DNA of 64,000 nucleotides, from contig CM060733.1 of NCBI GenBank assembly GCA_030704615.1, positions 55,366,001 through 55,430,000 of the forward strand, written 5' to 3'. The notes beneath the pieces were generated by a model. That model ran no database searches. It had not been told where the DNA came from and worked only from the letters and a program-made list of their open reading frames with translations. This document shows positions 31,021-42,535 of this stretch, piece by piece; within the stretch, counting starts at the first letter, position 1, and each line of letters starts with the position of its first letter. Source of the stretch: Takakia lepidozioides (Eukaryota; Streptophyta; Takakiopsida; Takakiales; Takakiaceae). Position numbers and translations under genes: made by a program.

Positions 31021-32982
31021 AGTCCCCACTCTCACAGAGTGTAGCTGCCAGCCTGAACACCTCAGCTGGTCTTATTCCCGGCGTCGCAATCATGGTAGCC
31101 GAGAACAATGGAGCCTGGCACACAGATGTGGCCGCTCCTAACAGCACACTAGCTGCCGTAGCCTTGGCAACACTAGGTAGTGGTGTTGCCCGTGTAGCTC
31201 TCCCCAATGGCATAGTAACCTCCGCCTCGGTAATAGTCGGGCGAGAACTAGGTGCCATGGATGGCGTCGACACTGTCTCCGCCAATGTGAATGACTGAGG
31301 AAGCCTAGCCTGACGGCTTGCCTCCCCACGCTGTGGATCCAACTCCACCTCTGCACCTCGTGGCTCAGGAACTCGTGCTGCTCCTCGAGTCACGGCTGCA
31401 GCAGACTCCACCTGCACTAGTGGTAGTGCTGCTCCACACATGAATCCCATGCCTCCCATATCTCCTCCTCAGGAACAGGAGGTGGACCATCCGGCCTTAG
31501 AGCCGGTACCACCTGAGCTGTAGCCATGGCAGCGAGCCTCTGCTCTAGCTGCTGAAGCCGGTTGGCCATGCCTTGGTCAACACCCTGACCTCCGCGTCCT
31601 TGGCCACGTTGAGCTTGCCCTTGGCCTGCACCTCGTGGCTGGCCACCTCGTCCTCTCTGGGCTGCTCCACCCTCGCCCCCGGCCACCATTGTTCCCTTGG
31701 AACTGGCCTGGGCGCAACTCAGGATGCAAACTATAACACTGGGCCTCTCATGCCCGTGCTTGCCACAATGCCCACACTGCAACTGTGCAGGCTGTGCATG
31801 TGCCGACCCTTTGCCTCCCTCTGGGCAATCCTTCTTGACATGGGGTCCTCCACATGTCCAGCACACCACATCCGCCCGTTGTTGGCCAGCAAATGAAGGG
31901 AGAGACCCCTGCATCTGAGGTCCTCTCTGCCCTTCCCTAAGCTTCACCTGAGCCCCTTGTTGCCTTGAGCACGTTGAGGTAGTGGTTGGCTAGGAGCACC
32001 ACTACCCCGTGGTGTCTCCTTAGCAAATCCCACCATGACCACTCGTTCCTCCACCATGTTGAGCTCTATCCGCTCTGCCAGCAAAAAACACATTTGTTAA
32101 GGTGGGTTGGGCCGCTTGTAGGAGAGTTGCATCCCGCACCCTTCTCCTCAGTTCCTTGTCCAATATCCCATACCAGAATTGGACTGCCTGAGCTTCCGTA
32201 ACCCCTTGGGTTACATTTATCAAGCGCCTCATGCGAGTGAAAGCCTCCCTCAAGCTCTCGGTCGGCTTCCGTTGGAACTCTTGCAAGCTCCGCAACTTCT
32301 CTGTCCTCACCCCTTGGTAGTTCCCTCTCAACTCTTCGAAGAACTCCACAACAGGGTTGAAGGCAGGCACGGGTGCTAGTGCTGGTGCGTAGTAGTAGCT
32401 TGGGTGGATGTCGTAGCTACTGTACCACCTGTCCCACTGCTACTTGCTGAAGCTGCCGGTGTAGCGGCAGGTGTAGCCATTGCCCTCGTGGCTCTAGTGC
32501 CCCTAGTGATGGAGACATAGTTGGGTGACCAGTACATCCTTCACTCCTCGATCTCAACCTCATGCCCCGCCTGAACTCATGGTAATCATCCATAGGCGGC
32601 CCCTCAAGGTGCTGAAACAGCCCTTTCCATGCCATGAACGGCGTAAATAGTTGTGGATTGCGCATTTGCTGCAAATCACACCAACTATCAAACTCTTGGA
32701 TAAAATCATCCAACTCAATGGTGCCCACCGCCCCAGAGTACCTTCGTGGCCCTTGGTAGCTCCATACATCTCCTCCATTGTGTCCCACAACAATGGCAAA
32801 GAAACAACTTGCACCGCCGGTATGAGCCCTCCTGATTCACAATCCGAATCAGAACCTTCTGTGGAAGACACAGGAGGTGAAGGTGGCCTAAACCGCACAC
32901 CTCGTCGTGTACCCACTAGTATCGCTAGTGCTCGAACCGGCACTGTCCCAGCAACTAGTGGCACCTCCGTGTTGACACTCAA
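31021..32982 (-). pseudogene. Gag with zinc knuckles (copy 1)
   Basis: Starts M-S-V-N-T-E near 32982. Capsid-like FFEELRGNYQG and EAQAVQFWYGILDKELRRRV (about 32340-32150) and the knuckle CWTCGGPHVKKDC (about 31880-31840) are intact. The second knuckle, CGHCGKHGH, is cut by a one-base loss near 31750 compared with copy 2. Further frame changes lie near 32790, 32570 and 32390. A Gln/Gly-rich stretch with ANRLQQLEQRLAAMA follows, then the linker up to the break at 31021. Confidence 0.8.
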
Positions 32983-33249
32983 CCGGTCATGAACATGTCC
33001 CTAACCCCCTCTCCACAAGGTAACCGGGTAGAGAACCTGTTGCGGCTTATGGTTTGGAATACTAAGTTCCTAACATAGCCTACACCTGAACTTGCATGAC
33101 CATGGAATATCATGAAGATACTCCTCAAACCGCCCTCCACGAGCTTCAAAATTCGGCCTTCCAGACCACATGTCAGTCCTTAGTCCACCAGTGCCTCCAC
33201 GAGTCAGCATAGGCCATCCACAGGTCAACACGGGCCACCACAGACCAGC

Positions 33250-34270
33250 ACAGGCCCACACAGCTCACTGGTCACAGCCGTCACAGTCCCACAGGCCACT
33301 GGGCACATCCTGTCACAGCCCCTCACAACTCGTCACAGCCTCAAAGGCCTCAGGCACAGCCTGTCACAGCCCCTCACAGCCCGTCAAGGCCTCAGCACGA
33401 CCTGTCACAGCAGCCGTCACAGCCTCAAAGGCCTCAAGCACGGCTGTCACAGCCCCTCATAGCCCATCACAGCCCCAAAGGCCTCAGGCACGGCTGTCAC
33501 AGCCCTCACAGCCCGTCACAGCCCCAAAGGCTCAGGCACGGCCTGTCAAAGCCCCTCACAGCCCATCACAGCCCAAAGGCTCAGGCACGGCCTGTCACAG
33601 CCCTCTCAGCCCGTCACAGCCCCAAAGGCCATGGGCACGGCCTGTCACAGCCCTCACAGCCCGCAGCCCAAAGGCCATGGGCACGGCCTGTCACAGCCCC
33701 TCACAGCCCGTCACAGCCTCAAAGGCCTCAGGCACGGCCTGTCACAGCCCCTCACAGCCCGTCACAGCCCCAAAGGCCATGGGCACGGCCTGTCACAGCC
33801 TCACAGCCCGTCACAGCCTCAAAGGCCTCAGGCACGGCCTGTCACAGCCCTCACAGCCCCAAAGGCCATGGGCACAGCCTGTCACAGCCCGTCACAGCCC
33901 CACAGGCTCAGGGCACAGCCTGTCACAGCCCCGCACAGCCCGTCACAGCCCCAAAGGCCACTGGGCACAGCCTGTCACAGCCTGACACAGCCCGTCACAG
34001 CCCCACAGGGCACAGGGCACAGCCTGTCACAGCCCATCACACCCCCACACAACAGCCTGTCACGCTTGCCACAGCCTGTCACAGCCCGTCACAGCCCGTC
34101 ACAGCTGTCACGTGCCACAGCCCGTCACAGCCCGTCACAGCCGTCACCTGTCACAGCCCGTCACAGCCCCCAGGCCACGGGCACAGCCGTCACAGCCCCA
34201 CAGGGCACAGGGCACAGCCTGTCACAGCCCATCACAGCTTGCCACAGCCTGTCACAGCCCCACACATGGC
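33250..34270. repeat. Tandem repeat in retrotransposon leader (GTCACAGCCC satellite)
   Basis: About 1 kb of imperfect repeats built from CCTGTCACAGCCC, CTCACAGCCCGTCACAGCCCC and AAAGGCC(TCA/ATG)GGCACGG. The composite unit is about 45-60 bases with many internal duplications. It is expanded compared with the equivalent few units in copy 2 (17225-17340). The repeat is GC-rich, strongly strand-asymmetric (C and A on the plus strand) and open in more than one frame, which explains the long Ser/Pro-rich ORFs here. Confidence 0.85.
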
Positions 34271-35802
34271 CGCTATGGCAGTTTAGCCATTTCTCCAAGG
34301 GGTTTAGCCACGCCAAGCTAGGGTTTGTGTCTCTTGGACTCTAGGCTTCTTCCACCGAGCTATGGTGGCTGTGAGGAAATCAGCAAGGTATCCTTGCTCT
34401 TTCGGCTCCCCACACCACCATAGTAGCCCTAAGCCATGAGGTGGTTGCCAACAACCAAGCCTTCTTTCTCACTTAGCCTCCCCAAACACGCCACTAAACT
34501 CAATGGAAACAACCAAGCACTGCCACTAAACTCAATGGCAAACACCAAGCCCTGCTGGTTCCAGCCTTGTGAGCACTCATTCAAGCACTTCCCTCATTGG
34601 CCATAGCATCTGTCTTAGAGCCTATTCCAGCCCTCTACACCTGTTGCTTCAAGAGTTGCGCTCCCTTCAAGCTTGAAGTTGAAACCCCAACTCACATAGG
34701 CCCTACAAGTGCTGTTCTTTCACTCTAAGTGGAAACCAGCCCTAGACCTTCCGTTCTAGCTCTCTAAGGCTTGAAAACAAGAGCCTCAATGGGCTGAAGG
34801 CATGCTCCACACATGCCCCACTCTCACCATAAGAGAATCAGCTCCTTTGCTTCATTTCTTGCACCCACAAACCTGATAATACAAGCTTCAGCAGGCTGAA
34901 AGCATGCTCTACATGCCCTACAGGGAAACCAGCCCCTTCCTTCCTTTCTTGCACTCCCACACCTAAAAGTGCAAGCCTTCACGAGGCTGAGAGCATGCTC
35001 CACACATACATTGCCCTCACATAAGGGAAGTCAGCCCTTCCCTCTTCCTTGCTTGCCCTCCAAGCTGGATGAATACATTCTCCACACATGCAACCTCTTC
35101 ACACAGATATCAGCCCCCTATCTTGGCTCCTTGGCTCCTTGATGCTCTCTATGACAAGACTAAGCACTCCATAGCCTTTGCCAAGCTCCTGAAACCCTAA
35201 GGCTTACATTTCCAGCCACAAGACACTTCTCTTGTGGTGCAAGAACTCTTCTTCCAAGCTCTGAAACCCTAGGTGCACATTCCATGGCCTTGCCGCACCT
35301 CTTAGCTCCTGTTCCAGCCCTGTTCTTGCCATGACAAGAGCCCTCCTCTCAATGCTGAAGCTCGAGATTGAAACCCAATCTCACCATACTCCACAAAGTG
35401 CACTGATTTGCCCCAAGCAAAATCAGCCCTTTCGCTTGGTCTTGCAATCCTTCACACAATGAAAGCTCGCATTCCAAGTCCAGTTCTCAGCTTTGCCACC
35501 AAAGCCACTATAACCTGCTCTTGACTGGTCCTCTTCCCAATCGTGCTTGCTCATGCATGTACACAATCTGGAACCATCAAGGTGCTCTGGAATTACCTGC
35601 AGCATGGTGCTTTCTCTCTGAAGCTGAAGATCGAATGCCAAGGTCTACCACCTCGTAACCCACATCGCCTCCGCTTCTAATAACTAAGAGCTCCACGGTG
35701 CTCCTTGCATAACAACTTGGTTTCTCTCATTCTCAAGCAAAAACCACAAGTGCTACAACTAACTCGTATGGCACTTACAGATACGAGCTGATCTTTCTCG
35801 AG
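34271..35802 (-). other. Remaining 5' leader of copy 1
   Basis: No coding signal. From about 34780 to 35110 there are three degenerate copies of a ~100-base unit (GGCTGAAGGCATGCTCCACACATGCC ... CAGCCC...CTTTCTTGCA), and milder versions of it continue on both sides. This stretch has no counterpart in truncated copy 2. It should contain the primer-binding site next to the 5' LTR, but I found no TGGTATCAGAGC-type sequence at the expected place. Confidence 0.5.
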
Positions 35803-36131
35803 TGATAAAGAAGAAGAAGAATACGAGCACAAGCTCATGCGAGCTCACAAAGCTGAAGCATAAACTCATGCATATATAACCTCATCACTCAAATACAAGT
35901 CAAGCCAAGTGCACCCCACGCCATGGGGGGAATCCACACTACGGCGCCATAGCTAGGCGCGGTGAGGCTCAACTCGAGAAAGATGAGCCTCCCCGCTTGC
36001 CGTGAAGAAACCACTCCAGGGCCTAAATCTGCCTTGACCCCTGGATTGACACTTGGGCCAATCCCAAATATCAATATGTAAAAGCTAGCTATTTCCTAGC
36101 TAGTTTCACACTAGTGGTAAAATAACTTGAC
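35803..36131 (-). repeat. Partial 5' LTR (segment Y only) of copy 1
   Basis: This is closely similar to 1340-1667 and to the Y segment of copy 2, but neither flank has segment X, which brackets Y in both 3' LTR blocks. On the minus strand it begins GTCAAGTTATTTTACC at the intron junction. It carries the paired CTCAACTCGAGAAAGATGAGCCTC inverted repeat and a TATA motif. Confidence 0.7.
35872..35879 (-). promoter_or_regulatory. TATA motif of the retrotransposon LTR
   Basis: On the minus strand the LTR reads GAGGTTATATATGCATGAG, a good TATA box in a GC-neutral setting. It lies about 70-80 bases from the inner end of Y, fitting a U3 promoter. The same motif is present in the left LTR blocks (about 1405 and 8560). 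Confidence 0.5.
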
Positions 36132-36190
36132 CCTCATATATGATGGAAATTCCCATTTCAGTATTGTTTGATGGAAATGTGGCACTGCAG

Positions 36191-39100
36191 GGTAACTGAG
36201 AATGCCTTCATGCCACCAACTTGTCCCATATGCTCTTCCGAGTGAAGGATGTCGGGAAGCAGGGGTGCAAGAGTTTGCCAATTCCCTCAGTGCCGACCTC
36301 CTGCGCAAGTCGGAGGCAAAGGCAGACAGAACCTGGTATAGGCTGAGCGTCGACGCCATGGTGGACTACATATTTCGGGTAAAGCTCCTGATAGTTTTGT
36401 TGAGCTAATCTGTCTCTCCTCCCCCAATAGAAGAAATTGTGTTGAGCATGATCTTTAATCTTATGTGCGCATTCTTGACAGACGAAAATACAGCAGGATT
36501 TGGCACATGCGCGGAGGTTCTACATGGAGTCAGAGGAGAAGAATCCAACCCTCCCGGAACTCGAATCGTATGTCAAAGCTGCGGAGGGAGAGGGCCCACA
36601 TAAAGTACAAGTCGCGGATGGTAAAGTACGTGGCCATAGCTGATCCCGCCCTTGGTGCCGACTTTCTGGTGGAGGTGGGGAAGCACTACTCTCGCGCTCT
36701 GAAGCCCACGATGACATTGGAGAAGCTCCATCGTCTAGCCACATCCTGTGTGGATGCAACAGAAAAGGTGATACATTCTTAACCAAATTGTGGTGGCAAC
36801 AACTCCTTTTTGTGGTGTTTGGCGCTTACGAATATGCTGGGTGGTTGGACAGACCCGGTGGCTCCAAATCTGGAATGGTTCCCAAAGTACCAGGGACATG
36901 TGGAGTTTCCCAAACCGGACAAACTCTCTGACCCCACATTCGACATGTGGATGAACCGCATGACATGGTGGTTTCAGGTACTTCCCTACGCTTCGTTTGG
37001 GGCTTCTACTCTAGTAGGGGTGGATTCATTGTATTTTTTCAGGAAAGCGATCTGATGGAGAATCTCCACAGGTGACGATGAATGCGCAAAGAGCAGCTGG
37101 ACACAACAAGCACATCAGTTCAAGATGGAGATATCTCCTGCGCAGCAGAGAGCCTACGTGACTATGTGACGAGGACTTTATGCTCTACAAAACCAACCTA
37201 TTCTTTCGGTGGGAGATAGCAGATGCTCGCCGGAGCCACGAGTTCACCGACCAGCCGAACGCGGACAAAGCAGCAATGCACCTTCTGTACATGTACATAC
37301 GCGCTGCCTTTCTTTCAAGTCCTTGCATTTCAGGATGTTAGAGGCCTCAAGTGGTGTTAGGGAAAATGGCGCCGAATTTCCAGTCAGGGCCGAAAATGGC
37401 TAAGTCCCTAGACAGGCTGGCCCGGAACTGGAAATTCGGCGCCATTTTCCAGTTCCAGGCCCTATTGCCGTTCAGGGACTTAGCCATTTTCGGGCTAAGT
37501 CCCTAGGGTTGCTGGCCCTGAACTGGAAATCGGCCCTTTCCAGTTCTAGGCCCTATTGCCGTCCAGGGACTTAGCCATTTTCGGGCTAAGTCCCTAGGGT
37601 GGCTGGCCCGGAACTGGAAATTCGGCGCCGTTTTCCAGTTCCAGGCCCTATTGCCGTTCAGGGACTTAGCCATTTTCGGCTAAGTCCCTAGACTGGCTGG
37701 CCCTGAAGTGGAAATTCGGCGCCATTTTCCAGTTGTAGGCCCTATTGCCGTTCAGGGACTTAGCCATTTTCGGGCTAAGTCCCTAGGGTGGCTGGCCCGG
37801 AACTGGAAATTCGGCGCCATTTTCCAGTTGTAGGCCCTATTGCCGTTCAGGGACTTAGCCATTTTCGGGCTAAGTCCCTAGGGTGGCTGGACCTGAACTG
37901 GAAATTCGGCGCCATTTTTCCAGTTCTAGGCCCTATTGCGGTTCTGGGACTTAGCCATCTTCGGCCCAAACCGGGAAAAATGGCACCGAATTTCCATTTC
38001 AGGGCTTCCAAGATGGCTAAGTCCCTAGGGTGGCACTCACCGAAAACCGAAATTCGGCGCCATTTTTCCATTTCTAGGCCCACTCACATCCGCCCCAACC
38101 TGGGAAAATGGTGCCGAATATGCATTTCAGGGACCTCATTGTGTTTTTCATGAATGCAGGTACTGCAAGTTCTCCCTTTTGGAGAAAGGTCATCTGTCTT
38201 TCGAGCCACCATTCTTCCTGGCATGGAGGAACCTTGGGGCTGACTCCATGTACACTGACGATATTGTGAAGGAGTGGCATCTGGAACATTTGCGTGATTG
38301 CCGAGTTTCAATTGAAGCTGGATGCTGAATTCCGACGAAACCGGGCTCCGCTGCCTCCGTTGGGTGCAAAAGAGGCAAAAGCGCTTGCGAACTCCAGGAA
38401 AGCGGCAGAGCTTGCTCAGACAGGAATTCTGGAGAAATTGCATGAGAAGAGTAAAGGCCAAAGGAAAAGGACAAGGAAACAGGTGAGTGCAGTACACCCC
38501 AAAAAGAAGAAAACCATCGGGGCATCGGAGGAGGCGCAGGAGGGGACCCAAGAGAGTGACTCGGACGACGACTTTGTTCAAGGTCCTGCGATTGCTGTTG
38601 CTCCTACCTAGTCACCGGTCGTCCGGGTTCCCAAGTCAGTTCGGAATGGGACTGGCTCTGCCAGAAGTTGGCATTTGAGGGCGAGCCTACACGGCGGTAT
38701 TCGGCGGTGACGTTTACGCACAGGCCAAAGCTAGAACCTCCAACCATCATCCAATGCGTCAATGAGAGCTTCCTTGACGCTCTCGCTGCCAGGGCGAAGA
38801 AGGTGGCACACAACAAGTCTCTGGCGGAGCAGAAGGGGAAAGCCAAGAAGAGGGCTGGCGGTACAGAGCCTAAAGACACCCCTGGTTTTGAAGCCATGAT
38901 GGAATTCTTCACGGCTGTGAGCACGAATTGCAAGAGCACTCGGGGGGGGGGGTTGAGGTGGAGAGAGCTTGCGACATGATTCTCCTCGACATTCTAGATG
39001 GGGAGCTGCTGGAGGGCCTGGATGGTGTGCCCACCTGGAACAGGTTTACTGAGGACTACTGGAAAGCCGGGTTTGGGCTGGCAGGGATGCTTCTGGATGA

Positions 39101-40368
39101 CGGTGGATGTGTGGTTGCCCTTGCCACGAGAGGGAAGACCACAGAGAATGCGGTGGCAAGGTGGACACCGAAAAGTGTCACCCCGGTCCTCCTCAGAAAA
39201 TGGTTCTACATCAGTACACAGGGGTTGCGAACAGAGGGCCAAAGTGTAAGTTATCAATCTTTTGCATTCACCTCATATTGTGGTGTATGTTAAGTAGACC
39301 CTGGAGTTGATCCCTTCTTTGTTGGATGTGCAGACATTGGTGTTTGAGGCATATTGCTTTGTGAAGAGAGGGTCTACGTTCAAATTCCGCAACGACGGTC
39401 GTCTTGTTGATGCCGCTGTGGACCCTGTAACCTACGATGTCCTCTACAACTATGTGCCCCACTCCAGTATGCCGAAGGACACAAAGACAGGCAAACCGTG
39501 GCGGTACAGCCGGACCCGGAGCCCTGCTTTCATCCAAACCCTCATGGAGACGTGCTCGGATGTCCAAGGGCGGATTCTGGACCTCACATGCGGCACGGGT
39601 AAGCCTTCACGTGCTCAGTTTGTCCCCTGGCCCGATTGCAATTGCATGCCGCAAGCTATTAACCGCCCGCTTTGTTCCTCAGGTGCTTCAATGTGGGCAG
39701 GGACGTTGTCCGACAGGCATGTGTTCGCCTTCGAGCCAGATACTGCCCTCCACAACTCGGAACTTACAGCGGCTGAACGTCTGCCGAAAGAGGAAGAGGC
39801 ATCCTCGGAGGATGAGGAAAAATCTGAGAAGGAGCAGGGGGAGGAAGTTGGGATCGAGGCCGAGGAGCCCCCGGTTTACGAGTGAGTGGTGGCATTGTAA
39901 GTTGCCTCCAGATTTTGTGAGGCACCTCCCTCCGCTCTCTTATTTCATTGAAAACCCTTTGTGGTTGTGCTGGTATTGACATTCTTGAAGTGGATTTGTT
40001 CTTACTGTAGGATGCCAAGTACTGCCGGAGGGACGTCTACACCGGAGTTCATGGGCAGGAGGAACGTGCCTTTTTTTGCCAGGGGGGATTTCATGCCTAG
40101 TCCAGAAAGGGAGTAGATCCTTCCTACTTATGCTGCCCGGCTTGCTTCGGTGTCCATTAGGAGGTGTTCCGAACGTAGTCGTGTACAGCAGATTTTAGAC
40201 GAGGCAAGCCTCAAGAAAATGAAGATGAGGGAGGAGGCAGCAGCTATTAGAGCCCGTCGGGCTCGTAGATTTGTGTTGGATTCTGCTAAGGAAAGTGGGG
40301 GAGAAGACGCAGAAGATTCCCAGGAGGTGAGGTGGACAGTCCCCCAAGAAGAGGACGGGATTTTTTAG
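36191..40368 (+). pseudogene. ParB/methyltransferase-like protein, copy A, exons 2 onward
   Basis: Exons in order: 36191-36378 (VTENAF ... DRTWYRLSVDAMVDYIF); about 36480-36768 (AIADPALGADF, EKLHRLATSCVDA, frameshift near 36590); about 36810-36975 (MNRMTWWFQ at the donor); two short exons to 37300; 38158-38611 (HLSFEPPFFLAW and a Lys/Ser/Glu-rich part); 38660-39246 with motif IV-like CDMILLDILDG (38975-39003) and VVALATRG; 39335-39599 with TRSPAFIQTLME and ILDLTCGTG; 39683-39882 with GASMWAGTLSDRHVFAFE; and 40010 on. The last exon has in-frame TAG codons at 40114 and 40366. A ten-G run at 38941-38950 shifts the frame. Exon borders match copy B. The methyltransferase order (IV, then I) is beta-class; DPPY is replaced by DILD. 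Confidence 0.7.
37360..38130. repeat. Hairpin-rich tandem array in an intron of copy A
   Basis: Five to six copies of a ~118-base unit: GGCTGGCCCGGAACTGGAAA, TTCGGCGCCATTTTCCAGTT, CCAGGCCCTATTGCCGTTCA, GGGACTTAGCCATTTTCGGG, CTAAGTCCCTAGGG. Each unit holds two inverted repeats: AACTGGAAA...TTTCCAGTT around a GGCGCC core, and an 11-bp stem GGGACTTAGCC/GGCTAAGTCCC with loop ATTTTCG. The GGCGCC core flanked by GGAAA/TTTCC echoes the copy B palindrome. The array fills the intron that in copy B carries a single palindrome at about 22935. Confidence 0.85.
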
Positions 40369-41529
40369 AGGCATAGTGGAACTGATGCATCACAGAGCTC
40401 GAGACGAGGGGGATGAGGGGGATGAGGAAGAAGGTGGGGCAAGTTCCTCGGAGGGTGTAGGAGAGTAGTGCCCATTCCGGCTATGACAGTTAGAACACAC
40501 TTGTATAGACGTGGCTTGCCACAAAATTTGCAAAAAAATGTTGCATTTCAAGTCCACTGGTGCCACATTCCAACTTCACATGACCCTATTTCCGTGCCTC
40601 CTAACCCTATTTCCGTGGACTCACAATGGTCTGCTCATGCTTTTTTTTTTCCGCTCATGCTCATGCCGCTCATGAAATAGCAGCCCCCACTAAAGTACCA
40701 AGCAATAGATTTAGGGACTCAACTACAAAAGTCAAACCCAACGAGATGAACCAAACTTCTTTACTTTGTGCTACATGTCCCTTAGGTCAAAAATTCAATC
40801 ATGACAACAATATCAGGTGCCCTAAACTTTGCATGACCCTAACTATAGATGCATCGGGCAACTGTGAAGGCAACTTAACCCCATGTAACACATAAAAGTT
40901 TGCTGAACATCTACTGTGAGCTAGCTTCAGTGCAACACTCGTGTTTTTTCCCACGAGTGTGGGAAAAAACAAGAGGTTCACATTGGTGTGAACCCCAACT
41001 ATGGAGCCTGTTATGGACCAGATATGATCATTTGCTGAAGAATGGATGCAGCCAAATAATACATTCCAGCATTCAACACTGTTGACAGTCAAATTTTCTT
41101 TCAAACTTCGTCCTGGATGATACAAAACAGTTATTTTCAGACCACATACCTTGTTTCAAGTCCCACCAAGCCACATACTCGTGCTGCTATTCCCACACCA
41201 CCATGGGAAATTGAAACAATGTCATTGGCATCCGGACCAGGCTGCAATCCCTCAACAGGAAATCTCACTGTCAACACTCACACCATATAAGGGAAATAAC
41301 CCACAGGTAAAACCCACCTCCCCATTGTTGCTACTACTTGTCTCAGTCAAGATGGGTGGAAAGTTGTTGAAATGATTCAGGAGTGAAGAATGCATGACCC
41401 TAACGTCTGTTGAGTATTGATTACTTGTTCACTTCCATTGATGTACATTCAAAAACCATCACAGCACAATTAGGTAAATAGAATGTTCTGATGAGATCCC
41501 TGAAACCGTTCACTTGCCATAGCCTTATC
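40369..41529. other. Downstream of copy A; no gene seen
   Basis: The last reading frame of copy A continues in decayed, acidic form to about 40470, then turns AT-rich. I see no coding signal and no clear element end. Two adjacent perfect hairpins are annotated separately. Confidence 0.5.
40943..40994. repeat. Two adjacent perfect hairpins
   Basis: GTTTTTTCCCA (40943-40953) pairs with TGGGAAAAAAC (40960-40970) across a six-base loop. Four bases on, GGTTCACA (40975-40982) pairs with TGTGAACC (40987-40994) across TTGG. Neither resembles the element palindromes. They could be part of a small inverted-repeat element. Confidence 0.6.
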
Positions 41530-42535
41530 ATCCTTGCCGGAAACTAATCCTCCTGAGGTTTGCACCCAAATCGAACAAGCCCAGATGCTGGCAGGGCATG
41601 GGAGGAAGAGTAGGAAACATGTATATTCATACCAGGTGACTGGATCCAGTCCGCCGCAGTTCCAGTGGCTTTCTCCAAAAAGACTATCAAAGTCTCTTCT
41701 GCAATAACCAACAATCTGCCAACATACCTTCATCAGTATTGTCTGACCATACAGGAGCTTGTCGCAATTGTAACTTGATATGGATGCCTTATTGACTCTG
41801 GGTAAGAATGAACATTTGCACATGAGAAAGTGGGATATGTTTTGGAGACAAGTCAAAGACAAGGTGGTTGTGAAGACCTTCCCCCGCGTTTTCCACTCAT
41901 TAAGTGCCGTAGACAAAAAAAATTCCTTGAGCATGAAGAAGTCAAGAGCTAATAGACTAGGACAGACAATGTCAGTAGGGAATGCTGGGGAGTTGCATGT
42001 GGAGGAGGCCACCGGTGATTACTGAGTCGAAGCTGGTGTCTGTGGAGGCCAAGCCAGCCTGTCCATGCACCAGCATGCTAAGACCCCCATGCGTTGAACT
42101 CTCGTCCCCTCCATGATGCCCACCCACCAGAACAATAGGCGCCTTTTTCTTTGGAAGTCAGAAGCCTGAGGAAACCAACTTACACAACCTCACCTTTGAT
42201 AAGCAAGCTGATCTTTGCAAGTGTGTTGAGAAGTAATGTGATTGTAAACCAAAGGAGACATTTGTTCTCTTGGAGAAAAGAATGCAATGGGTAGCTACAA
42301 AAGGAAACCAACCTGTTCCACAGGACGGCATTTGCCAGGAGAAGGGAATGCAGCAAGATCCTGCAGCTGCTGGCGCAAGAACTGGTTCTCCAGGGTTAGT
42401 TGGGACGTATGCTTTGCAAGGCGCTCATTTTCCTCCATCAGTAGCTTATTCAGCGCTGTCAACTTCGCATTGACACTCACTAGCCTTGTCAATTCCTTTC
42501 TTTGCTTCTCCCGACAGTTGTAGCATTCAGCAGCG
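41530..42535 (-). pseudogene. Class III HD-ZIP fragment (leucine zipper to START domain N-terminus)
   Basis: The minus strand from about 42530 reads CREKQRKELTRL, then a leucine-zipper stretch with LTALNKLLMEENERL and LENQFLRQQLQ, typical of the zipper just after the homeodomain in class III HD-ZIP proteins. Downstream, TDTSFDSVITGG (about 42035-42000) matches the TDTSCESVVTSG linker. VIAEETLIVFLEKATGTAADW (about 41700-41635) matches the beginning of the START domain. No homeodomain is visible upstream beyond a lone KVWF, the TDTS segment is followed by a stop, and the rest of START and MEKHLA is missing. It is a truncated, decayed copy of a vascular/meristem regulator gene. Confidence 0.75.

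Larger units (their letters stand above)
31021..36131 (-). mobile_element. Retrotransposon copy 1, 5' portion (gag, leader, partial 5' LTR)
   Basis: Sequence from TCCCCACTCTCACAGAGTG onward is collinear with copy 2 from about 14550. It gives the protease leader, gag, a long leader with a satellite-like expansion, and a final LTR segment Y (35803-36131). It completes copy 1, whose 3' half is 1152-7452. Its outer edge, CTTGAC|CCTCAT, abuts the intron of copy A. Confidence 0.82.

Noticed and set aside
33170-34344. Overlapping Ser/Pro/Gln-rich open frames
   Set aside because: They arise from the GTCACAGCCC tandem repeat in the retrotransposon leader, which lacks stops in several frames.
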